Below are positions 7,704 to 14,443 of a stretch of DNA of 64,000 nucleotides, piece by piece; position 1 is the first letter of the stretch, and every line of letters begins with the position of its first letter. The position numbers and the translations under genes are program-made. The notes below the pieces were generated by a model that was given only the letters and a program-made list of their open reading frames with translations, did not search any database and was not told where the DNA came from. The DNA lies in assembly GCA_913057175.1 (NCBI GenBank), contig CAJXNP010000004.1, forward strand, positions 62,001 through 126,000, read 5' to 3'. Source of the DNA: an uncultured Cytophagales bacterium (GTDB taxonomy: Bacteria > Bacteroidota > Bacteroidia > Cytophagales > Cyclobacteriaceae).

Positions 7704-7949
7704 ATGAGTAAAAACACATCAATTGCGTTAGGAGATCATTTTGAAAATTTTATATCCCAAATCCTAAAAACGGGTAGGTTTAACTCAACGAGTGAAGTAA
7801 TTAGGGCAGGGCTAAGGTTATTGGAAGAGCAAGAGGAGAAAAAACAGGCTTTATCTAAAGCATTAATTGAAGGTGAAGAAAGTGGTTTCGTAAAAGACTT
7901 TGATCCGGATCTTTTACTTAAACAATTACATTCAAAGCATAATGGCTGA
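7704..7949 (+). CDS. parD: ParD-type antitoxin
   Basis: An 81-residue antitoxin of the ParD/CC2985 family. The N-terminal part (about residues 1-45: NTSIALGDHFENFISQ ... TSEVIRAGLRLLEE) is the ribbon-helix-helix DNA-binding fold, and the C-terminal tail (KALIEGEESG ... DPDLLLKQL) is the toxin-wrapping segment typical of the family. ATG 7704 gives the usual family length; the frame upstream is leader sequence. The stop overlaps the start of the ParE gene (TGATG), the normal arrangement for translational coupling. The antitoxin looks intact while its toxin partner is frameshifted. Confidence 0.88.
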   Translation: MSKNTSIALGDHFENFISQILKTGRFNSTSEVIRAGLRLLEEQEEKKQALSKALIEGEESGFVKDFDPDLLLKQLHSKHNG

Positions 7950-8244
7950 TGAGTTATAAGATTTCAGCAAAAGCTCAGGAGGACTTAATTAATATTTGGG
8001 AATTCACTTTTGAAAATGGTCATCGGAACAAGCCGACAGGTATTACAATTTAATCATACAAAAGATAAAGGAGATTAGCCAAAATCCGGATTTAGGAAAA
8101 AATTATGAATACTTTCGACAAGGATATTGGGGAATAAATATAAAGTCACACATTATATTTTATAGAATTCGATCTTCTGATGAAATCGAAGTGATTAGAA
8201 TTCTTCATAAAAGAATGGATATTCAAGGTAGACTTAATGAATAA
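7949..8244 (+). pseudogene. parE: ParE-type toxin, frameshifted
   Basis: Translation from the ATG at 7949 gives MSYKISAKAQEDLINIWEF and then reaches a premature stop after about 34 codons. Shifting frame near 8011-8016 (GAAAATGG) restores a complete ParE/RelE-fold sequence: WSSEQADRYYNLIIQKI ... YFRQGYWGINIKSHIIFYRI ... EVIRILHKRMDIQGRL, ending with TAA at 8244. The 296-base span is one base short of a 99-codon gene, so a single-base deletion explains the break. ParE toxins poison DNA gyrase; this copy should be inactive unless the shift is a sequencing error or is read by frameshifting. Confidence 0.85.
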
Positions 8245-8439
8245 TCCCTTCACGTTACAATTTTAAAAAAAACATGGCGAAAAGAATCCATGGTCGAGCT
8301 CTAAAAGTCTTAAGAACGGAACAAGTCCGCCCACTCAATCAAGGCAGGTTGTTTAATTTTAACTGATGGAAGATCTTGATAAAAAGCATCTTCTGATCGT
8401 AAGAAAATCCTAAGTGTAGCGGTATACGCATTCAATCCC

Positions 8440-8511
8440 AAACTAAATAATTAGTTTGGATGTTAGGATTTATGAAACTAATGTTTTAGTTTCGAACTAA
8501 TTATTTAGTTT
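8440..8511 (+). promoter_or_regulatory. three tandem operators upstream of blaI
   Basis: Three 18-base imperfect palindromes of one type precede the BlaI gene: AAACTAAATAATTAGTTT (8440-8457), AAACTAATGTTTTAGTTT (8475-8492) and GAACTAATTATTTAGTTT (8494-8511). Their half site AAACTAA is repeated five or six times. The last site abuts a TTAGTTTG box that is close to the -7 consensus. BlaI/MecI proteins bind dyads of comparable size and autoregulate, so these are the probable binding sites. The rest of the gap from 8245 shows nothing else. Confidence 0.7.
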
Positions 8512-8533
8512 GATAAAAAATACAGATTGATAT

Positions 8534-8896
8534 ATGAAAGCATTGACGAAGGCTGAAGAAGAAATAATGCAGGTTCTGTGGAAGCTGGAATCGGCTTTTG
8601 TAAAAGACATTATTGCTGAATTGCCCGATCCAAAACCTGCCTATAACACTGTATCTACCATCGTCCGGATCCTTAAACAAAAGGGGTTTGTCGGGCACGA
8701 GGGGCACGGTCAGTCGCACAAGTATCATCCTATTATTACCAAAGAGGATTATACAAAGTCGTTCATGCAAGGGTTCGTCAAAAAGTACTTTAGCGGATCC
8801 TACCGACAAATGGTTTCATTTTTTACCAAAGAGGATAACCTTAGTCTGGCTGAATTGGAGGACCTTCTTCGTGAACTAAAATCCAAAAAGCCATGA
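8534..8896 (+). CDS. blaI: BlaI/MecI/CopY family transcriptional repressor
   Basis: A 120-residue winged-helix repressor: LTKAEEEIMQVLWKLESAFVKD at the start, the PKPAYNTVSTIVRILKQKGFV recognition helix and wing, then a C-terminal dimerisation helix (residues 85-120). In Bacteroidota such proteins sit next to an M56 sensor peptidase, exactly as here: the stop overlaps the start of the BlaR1-like gene (ATGA). Repression of its own operon through the three AAACTAA operators is inferred. No beta-lactamase gene lies immediately alongside, so the regulon probably concerns envelope stress rather than resistance. Confidence 0.92.
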   Translation: MKALTKAEEEIMQVLWKLESAFVKDIIAELPDPKPAYNTVSTIVRILKQKGFVGHEGHGQSHKYHPIITKEDYTKSFMQGFVKKYFSGSYRQMVSFFTKEDNLSLAELEDLLRELKSKKP

Positions 8897-10407
8897 TCAA
8901 TTACCTGACAGAACTTGCAGTAATCCATTTGGCTTTGATGCTGGGGTATTGGCTATTACTAAGGAACGAGCAACAGTTTGCCAAAATGAGATTTTTTATC
9001 ATCGGATCGACGTTGTTGGCGCTGATCATTCCGTTGATCAAACTTCCAAAATTATTCATACAAGCAAAGACCCAAATTGATCGATTGCCAATAGAAGTTT
9101 TACCAGAAGATGTCAATTCATCTATCCCAGAGATGAATACTTCAATTTGGAGTATTGACCACTTGATCTGGTTTTATGTTATCATTAGCTCATTGTTTCT
9201 CATTAGATTTTTAAAAGGGTTGTTCTTCCTGATCCATTTGAAACGGAATAGCTTCCGTGAGAAATTTGATTGTTATAGCATTCAAAAAGTTGGGGAAATA
9301 AATGGCAGCTTCACTTTTTTCAATTGGATTTTCCTGAGTGATCAAATTGAAAAAAATGAGGATTATCACATGATCCTACAGCATGAAAAAGCACACGTTT
9401 CCCTTGGTCATTCGTACGATTTGATGTTTTTCGAGTTATTTAAAATATGCTTTTGGTGGCTCCCGACCACATGGTTTATCAACGAAGAAATTAGAAATAT
9501 TCACGAATATGAGGCAGATGCTTATGTACTTAAGTCATTCAATGCCGACCAATATTCGTCAATACTGATCAGCTCAACTTTAAAGTCAAATGGACTGGGC
9601 CTGGCCAGCTCTTTTCATGAAGGATTAATTCAAAAACGATTAAAAGCTATGAAAAGACAAACAAAAAAAGTGAGTCCCATTAAATTGGGAACATTGATGG
9701 CACTGTTTTCCATCTTGTTCCTTGTATTTGCATGTACGGAAGAGCCCGGCCAAAGCGTGAAAAGTGGCGGGCAAAGTGGCTTGATTGAGTCCAAAACAGA
9801 TGGTGAAATTTATACCATTGTTGAGGAATGGGCGCAATATCCCGGTGGAATGGACGCATTATATGAGTTCGTATCAAATGAAATTGGATACCCTAAAGAA
9901 GCGAGAATTAGCGGAGTTGAGGGACAGATATGGGTGCAATTTGTAGTAGAAAAAGATGGTTCCCTTTCGAATGTTCAGACCGTCAAAGGGATTGGTGCGG
10001 GTTGTGACGAAGAAGGTGAAAGGGTGTTGCAAAGCGCTGCCTCTTTTATACCTGCGAGTCAACGAGGCAAGCAGGTTAGGGTTCAGATGGTGATGCCTAT
10101 TGTTTTCAAAATCGATAAAGACAGGACTAATCCGGACAGCAGCCCACAAGGTATCATTATTGTCAATGAGGTTCAGCACCTGCACAATAACCTGAAAGTA
10201 GAAGCAGACTTTGTCAACGGAGAATGGTCAGGTACGATCTACGATGAAGCAGGAGGTGGGTTGCCAGGCGCAAACATCGTCATATCCGGTGGTGCTACCG
10301 GAACTGTATCTGATTTGGACGGCTCGTTTAAACTGAAAGCCAATGAGTCCGAAAATATCATTGTAAGTTTTGTGGGATATCAAAGCGTCAAATTAGAAGC
10401 TGAATGA
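8893..10407 (+). CDS. BlaR1-like M56 peptidase fused to TonB and CarboxypepD-reg domains
   Basis: A 504-residue inner-membrane protein. The N-terminal part has membrane segments at about 5-20, 32-50 and 90-110, and HEKAH at 164-168 with a downstream EADAY, the zinc site of M56 sensor peptidases. A fourth membrane segment lies near 263-280. It is followed by a TonB C-terminal-like domain (about 310-405, YPGGMDALYEFVSNEIGYP ... GAGCDEEGERVL) and a final carboxypeptidase-regulatory-like beta domain (about 440-504, IYDEAGGGLPGANIVISGG ... VGYQSV). Such fusions are common in Bacteroidota and link envelope signals to cleavage of a BlaI repressor. Signal and target are unknown. Confidence 0.9.
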   Translation: MINYLTELAVIHLALMLGYWLLLRNEQQFAKMRFFIIGSTLLALIIPLIKLPKLFIQAKTQIDRLPIEVLPEDVNSSIPEMNTSIWSIDHLIWFYVIISSLFLIRFLKGLFFLIHLKRNSFREKFDCYSIQKVGEINGSFTFFNWIFLSDQIEKNEDYHMILQHEKAHVSLGHSYDLMFFELFKICFWWLPTTWFINEEIRNIHEYEADAYVLKSFNADQYSSILISSTLKSNGLGLASSFHEGLIQKRLKAMKRQTKKVSPIKLGTLMALFSILFLVFACTEEPGQSVKSGGQSGLIESKTDGEIYTIVEEWAQYPGGMDALYEFVSNEIGYPKEARISGVEGQIWVQFVVEKDGSLSNVQTVKGIGAGCDEEGERVLQSAASFIPASQRGKQVRVQMVMPIVFKIDKDRTNPDSSPQGIIIVNEVQHLHNNLKVEADFVNGEWSGTIYDEAGGGLPGANIVISGGATGTVSDLDGSFKLKANESENIIVSFVGYQSVKLEAE

Positions 10408-10444
10408 ATTCCACAAAAAGATAGAAATGTAAATTCCTTTTTAA

Positions 10445-10477
10445 GCAGGGTCTGCATCTTGACCCTGCGAATTTTTT
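10445..10477 (+). terminator. intrinsic terminator of the blaI operon
   Basis: Perfect 8-base stem GCAGGGTC (10445-10452) and GACCCTGC (10461-10468) followed by a six-T run at 10472-10477, about 40 bases after the BlaR1-like stop codon. The stem resembles that at 2589-2612. Confidence 0.8.
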
Positions 10478-10565
10478 GCCGTTAATAGCAAATTCTGTGA
10501 CACTGGCCTTCACTTTGTCCAAAATTAAACTTATCCGTTGTGCTAACTAATAGTTTATTTTCATT

Positions 10566-10746
10566 AAAAAATAGGATGAAAACACCACTATTCCCCTCCA
10601 TTTGGAGGGGTGAAGGGGTGGGTTACGATTAAAAAAAATGTTTTCATCCGATTTTTCAGGACGTGATGATTAACTTGAAATAGGTTTTGTCTAAAAGCCC
10701 ACCTCTAACTCCTCCAGGGAGGAGAATAATGGCCTATTTCAGGTTA
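10566..10746. repeat. two-hairpin intergenic repeat, copy 2
   Basis: Same architecture as the element at 4108-4282. First unit: GGATGAAAACA (10574-10584) pairs with TGTTTTCATCC (10639-10649), enclosing CCCCTCCATTTGGAGGGG and the phrase GGGGTGAAGGGGTGGG. Second unit: TAACTTGAAATAGG (10671-10684) pairs with CCTATTTCAGGTTA (10733-10746) almost completely, enclosing CCCACCTCT ... CTCCTCCAGGGAGGAG. Arm sequences differ from copy 1 yet still pair. The element takes up most of the 470-base gap before the sigma factor gene. Confidence 0.65.
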
Positions 10747-10878
10747 ATAATCCTAAAAGTAATTAGCAGAATGGGTTAAACTTGGTGAATTTTATCAGAT
10801 GGCAAAATTGCTAAACTAAAAATTTTTACCTTCAGGCAACCAATCATCAATTCCATAGGTTCTGTGAACGAATGCTAA

Positions 10879-11448
10879 TTGAAAACCGTGAAAGAATTGA
10901 TACTAAATGAAGAAGATCTCGTTGACAAATGCCTGAAAGGTGACCGCCATGCCCAGGAGTTTCTTTTCAATAGTCACTATCAGGATCTTTATCTCATTTC
11001 CATGCGCTACCTCAGCGATCATCACGATGCCGAGGACGCCATCATTCAGTCTTTCACAAGGGTTTTTAAGAGTTTGAAAAGATTCACTTACCAGGGGCAG
11101 GGAAGTTTGGGCAAATGGATCCGGACCATTCTGATCAATGAATCCATCCGGTTATTGAAGAAAAAGCGGCTCCTGCAATTCAGTGATGATGTCAGACAGC
11201 TTGATACGCACGATCATGAAGCAAATGGTTTGCAAAACATGCAGGCATCGGATATCATCAGAATGATCGAGAAACTTCCAACAGGCTACCGAACGGTATT
11301 TAATTTATATGTCGTGGAAGGATATGCTCACAAGGAGATCGCTCAAATGCTGGGGATAAGTGAAAGCACATCGAAAACACAGCTGAAAAAAGCCCGACAC
11401 CAATTAATGGATCAGTTAAATAATGAAAAAGGATATGGAACCATTTGA
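10879..11448 (+). CDS. ECF-type RNA polymerase sigma factor
   Basis: A 189-residue sigma-70 family factor of the ECF group. Region 2 is visible at about residues 25-95 (FNSHYQDLYLISMRYLSDHH, DAEDAIIQSFTRVFKSL, GSLGKWIRTILINESIRLLKK) and region 4 at about 130-180 (LPTGYRTVFNLYVVEGYAHKE, LGISESTSKTQLKKAR). The start is a TTG at 10879; no ATG is available in frame without losing region 2. The next gene overlaps its end by 26 bases and encodes a single-pass membrane protein, the typical place for an anti-sigma factor. Confidence 0.92.
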   Translation: MKTVKELILNEEDLVDKCLKGDRHAQEFLFNSHYQDLYLISMRYLSDHHDAEDAIIQSFTRVFKSLKRFTYQGQGSLGKWIRTILINESIRLLKKKRLLQFSDDVRQLDTHDHEANGLQNMQASDIIRMIEKLPTGYRTVFNLYVVEGYAHKEIAQMLGISESTSKTQLKKARHQLMDQLNNEKGYGTI

Positions 11449-12082
11449 TATAGATAAGCTCATTCAAAAGAAATTACAAGAGGGGACTGACCTGCACCAA
11501 CACGAAGCTAAAAAGGCCAAACCATTTGTCTGGGCAGCCATTCAAAACCAGGTTAACAGGAAGAAATCACCGACCTGGTTTCACCTGGCAGCAGCTGTTA
11601 TCATTTTATTTCTCCTGTTTTCCTTTGTCTTGTTCCAGGTTCAGAACAACCATCAAAAAGAGTTGCATGTGATTGCTGAGAAGATGGATCAATTGGAAAG
11701 CACCTATCAGTCGCAAGCGTCCTTGTTGAACGCGAAGAATTCACAGGTCGATCAGTTGGAAGCGGAATTGAAGAATGTGCAAAGTCAGTTTGCAGGACTA
11801 GCTGCAGATGGAACAAGCTCCCATAAAGAAACCTTTGTTTACCGAACCGACACGGTTTACATCAAGCAGGTCGAGTACCAGACCGTATATTCGGAACCTA
11901 AAGATCAGGAAGAAACCATGCCCGCGCCGTTAAAGGAGACACCATTGGTGGCGGTGTCTGTTCCTCAGCAGCAAAACGACCGGTCAGATGTGATTTTTCC
12001 GGGAAATCCTGAGCTGAATAATGAAAAAAAGCCGGAATCGATCGAGTTTAAATTTAGCTCATTCGCTTCCAGAAGGAATTAA
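11423..12082 (+). CDS. single-pass membrane protein, probable anti-sigma partner
   Basis: A 219-residue protein with a cytoplasmic N-terminus (about 1-52), one membrane helix (about 53-72, LAAAVIILFLLFSFVLFQV), a coiled coil (about 78-125, heptads in KMDQLESTYQSQASLLNAK) and a Pro/Glu-rich tail. No zinc-binding anti-sigma motif is present, so assignment as anti-sigma factor rests on topology and on the overlap with the ECF sigma gene. An ATG at 11435 is an alternative start. The extracytoplasmic coiled coil could sense envelope state. Confidence 0.65.
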   Translation: MKKDMEPFDIDKLIQKKLQEGTDLHQHEAKKAKPFVWAAIQNQVNRKKSPTWFHLAAAVIILFLLFSFVLFQVQNNHQKELHVIAEKMDQLESTYQSQASLLNAKNSQVDQLEAELKNVQSQFAGLAADGTSSHKETFVYRTDTVYIKQVEYQTVYSEPKDQEETMPAPLKETPLVAVSVPQQQNDRSDVIFPGNPELNNEKKPESIEFKFSSFASRRN

Positions 12083-12280
12083 TTCACCTAACATATAGAA
12101 CTATTGTAAAAAGTAATAAATGAAATTACCATGAAAAAAGTATGTCCCGTTTTACCGGAATTAGAATCAAGAAAATCGTCTATTAACCAATTAAATATCG
12201 CTTTTACGAGACTCTCACGCCCTTTTTTCCTGCACTCAGGTTTTGGAAAAGGGCTCAGAGTGACGTATGGGAGGTTTTTT

Positions 12281-13231
12281 ATGAAGGCATTTTTTGTTTT
12301 TACTTTGGTCTTTACCATTTCCCTTTTTCCAATCTTTGCTTTTGGACAATTCATCGGAGACACCGTCATTGTCTATGTTGAAAACCGGGTGGAGATGAAA
12401 ATATCCATTTCCGATTATGACAAGCTGCGATCCTCCAACGATGTAATGGAAGCTGTAAACGAATTTTCAAAATTGCTGGCGGAAGTCACAAGTGATCCTG
12501 ATGCTCCGGAGGTAGTGAAATACACACCCGGGGGTGAGTTGACCATCGAACCCGGCAATCCAAAAACGATTTACCTGATGAGCAATGGAAAACTAACAGA
12601 TACCGGATTCAGGGACCTGGCAATAATTGAGGATGAAAGCGTGCTGATTGAGTTGACAACCACCAACCTGGCCAATATTTCGGAACTTCCTTTGGGAGAT
12701 TGCCTGGGGAAAGTCATCACCCTTCTTCCTGCAAAAAGGAGCTGGTCACGAAACCTTTATTATGAATGTGTAGATGGAAACGTTCGTGAGTTGGGAGAAC
12801 GTCACAAACATAACCGATTGGATTTTCTGGAGCTGAATGTCGGGGCAGGAGCGGGGTTGGTGAAGGGTAATTGGGTGCCCGATCTATCGCTGGGCATTGG
12901 TATCGGTTTCAATAAAAAGGGCTTGACGCGATTTCCCTATATTTCATCCAACATGATGTTTGATTTTTCTGCTGAAAATGAAACTAACATTAACACATTC
13001 CTGAATATTGGGTACGCCTGGAATCCCAATAAGAAAGCTGATAAAAACGAGTTATTGGGGTTTGAGCTGGGCTACCTCGTTTCACGTCAAGGGGAATTAT
13101 TCGGGGAGAATACCTTCCGGATCGCCGCCAACTGGTCGCCTCTGAAAGGAGTGTACGTAAGTCCACAGCTTTATATTTCCGATAATTTTGACACAGCATT
13201 TCCCGGGATCCGAATAGGATTTGGGTTTTGA
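12281..13231 (+). CDS. outer-membrane beta-barrel-like protein
   Basis: A 316-residue exported protein. The ATG at 12281 is chosen because it follows a good ribosome-binding sequence (GGGAGG, 7 bases upstream) and begins a classic signal peptide ending AFGQ; the open frame from 12131 would bury that signal behind 50 residues. The N-terminal half (about 25-170) is of unknown type, while the C-terminal half has alternating strands and aromatic turns (GAGAGLVKGNWVPDLSLGIG, FPYISSNMMFDF, GIRIGFGF at the very end), ending in Phe like outer-membrane barrels. It may belong to the sigma/anti-sigma operon that ends about 200 bases upstream. Confidence 0.65.
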   Translation: MKAFFVFTLVFTISLFPIFAFGQFIGDTVIVYVENRVEMKISISDYDKLRSSNDVMEAVNEFSKLLAEVTSDPDAPEVVKYTPGGELTIEPGNPKTIYLMSNGKLTDTGFRDLAIIEDESVLIELTTTNLANISELPLGDCLGKVITLLPAKRSWSRNLYYECVDGNVRELGERHKHNRLDFLELNVGAGAGLVKGNWVPDLSLGIGIGFNKKGLTRFPYISSNMMFDFSAENETNINTFLNIGYAWNPNKKADKNELLGFELGYLVSRQGELFGENTFRIAANWSPLKGVYVSPQLYISDNFDTAFPGIRIGFGF

Positions 13232-13242
13232 CTGGATCGAAG

Positions 13243-13305
13243 GACGTCTGACGGTTGAAAAGTTAAAGTCACAATGAAGCATTGATTTCTCAACCGTCTG
13301 ACGTC
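13243..13305. terminator. hairpin after the barrel protein gene
   Basis: GACGTCTGACGGTTGA (13243-13258) and TCAACCGTCTGACGTC (13290-13305) form a 16-base stem with one mismatch and a 31-base loop, beginning 12 bases after the stop codon. It probably ends transcription, although the loop is long and no strong T run follows. Confidence 0.45.
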
Positions 13306-13332
13306 TTGTATTTCCATTTTAATTGCTACAAG

Positions 13333-13405
13333 ATATATCACACCCCTTCTGGGTTTTGAAGTTTGGGATTGGGATTTTTTATAATAATGACATCCCTTCG
13401 GGATT
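13333..13405 (+). repeat. Bacteroidota intergenic repeat, copy 1
   Basis: The element reads ATATCACACCCCTTCTGGG ... TTTTGAAGTTTGGGATTG ... CATCCCTTCGGGATT. It contains the short palindrome ATCCCTTCGGGAT. A direct copy lies at 14032-14110 and an inverted copy at 14198-14268, so three copies surround the gene at 13560-13964. Similar CCCTTCGGG repeats are familiar from intergenic regions of many Bacteroidota. Confidence 0.65.
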
Positions 13406-13559
13406 GGTTTGGGGCATTTTGGTGCTGACAAGTTGATATTGAAAAGCTTTTCTTTAATTAAGAATGATTTTGAAATAGAGTTATAATCACATTTTGATCA
13501 CTTTTGATTACTTTAAATCTTATTATTTTAATTGTTGAAATAACAAATAGAGATTTACA

Positions 13560-13964
13560 ATGGATATAAGTGATAACTTTTCAATGGATGATCTTGATGG
13601 TATATTCTGGAAAGAGATCGATTTAAGTGAATTACCGGAATCGAAACTTACCAATGAGCATTCAGTTATCATCGAATTCAATGAAGGTTTGGATGGCCTC
13701 GAAGAAATTCATGAACTTGAGAAAAAACTTCGTGATAAGTTGGAGGGTTCTGATAAAGGATGGTGGGATGGCCATGAATTGGGGATGGATACACCGGAAG
13801 GCATGATTTTTCTTTACGGGAAAAATGCAGAAGAACTTTTTAAAGAAGTCAAACCAATTCTCGAGATGTCCCCACTTATGAAAGGGGCGATTGCCTATCT
13901 AAGTTTTGGTCCACCCAGCCAAGATACGCCGGTGATAGAGGTTGAACTTGATGTCCAAGTTTGA
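13560..13964 (+). CDS. small acidic protein of unknown function
   Basis: A 134-residue acidic protein without signal peptide or membrane segment. It starts with a Ser/Asp/Glu-rich stretch and carries a helix of charged residues (LDGLEEIHELEKKLRDKLEG), then an alternating hydrophobic core (EGMIFLYGKNAEELFKEVKP, GAIAYLSFG) that suggests a small alpha/beta fold. I do not recognise a family. It stands alone, flanked on both sides by copies of an intergenic repeat. Confidence 0.6.
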   Translation: MDISDNFSMDDLDGIFWKEIDLSELPESKLTNEHSVIIEFNEGLDGLEEIHELEKKLRDKLEGSDKGWWDGHELGMDTPEGMIFLYGKNAEELFKEVKPILEMSPLMKGAIAYLSFGPPSQDTPVIEVELDVQV

Positions 13965-14031
13965 TCCTGATAAATTCATCAATGCTTTATTTTAATTCCT
14001 TAAGAGCGATTGCTTTTGTTATTTCGAGCCT

Positions 14032-14110
14032 TATAAATTTTATATCACCCCTATGGGGTTTTGAAATTTGGGATTGTGATTTTTTATCATAATTCCATCC
14101 CTTCGGGATT
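14032..14110 (+). repeat. Bacteroidota intergenic repeat, copy 2
   Basis: TATATCACCCCTATGGGG ... TTTTGAAATTTGGGATTG ... CATCCCTTCGGGATTA, in the same orientation as 13333-13405 and closely similar throughout. Together with the inverted copy at 14198 it occupies most of the 480-base gap before the serine hydrolase gene. Confidence 0.65.
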
Positions 14111-14197
14111 ACATATTTCTGTAGAAATATCACTTAAAAGATTTTCAGGATTGGTTTTTTAAATTCAAAAAATTTCACATAACGAAGTGGAATAAAA

Positions 14198-14268
14198 ATC
14201 CCGAAGGGATGATATTTTTCTAGCAAACAAGAAAATCAAAATAAAACCCTGAAAGGGTGATATAAATT
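14198..14268 (-). repeat. Bacteroidota intergenic repeat, copy 3 (inverted)
   Basis: AATCCCGAAGGGATGATA ... ATAAAACCCTGAAAGGGTGATATAAA is the reverse complement of copies 1 and 2. Copies 2 and 3 face each other across about 90 bases and could fold together into a long hairpin. Confidence 0.65.
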
Positions 14269-14443
14269 CCCTCCAGGATTTGGTATCAAGCTGAGCCAGC
14301 TTATCGTCATTTTTACCTCGAAAATCCCCGCTGGAATAATAAATTTTAAAAAGCAAAAAATTGTTGTGACCAAAGGGGCAAATACTTCGTCTCTAAAGCA
14401 AAAGCTTTTATCTTTATTCTATCAACTGCAAATGTATTCAACG

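Noticed and set aside
12131-12280. Fifty extra N-terminal residues on the barrel protein
   Set aside because: A good ribosome-binding sequence and a typical signal peptide start at 12281; the upstream extension would hide the signal peptide.
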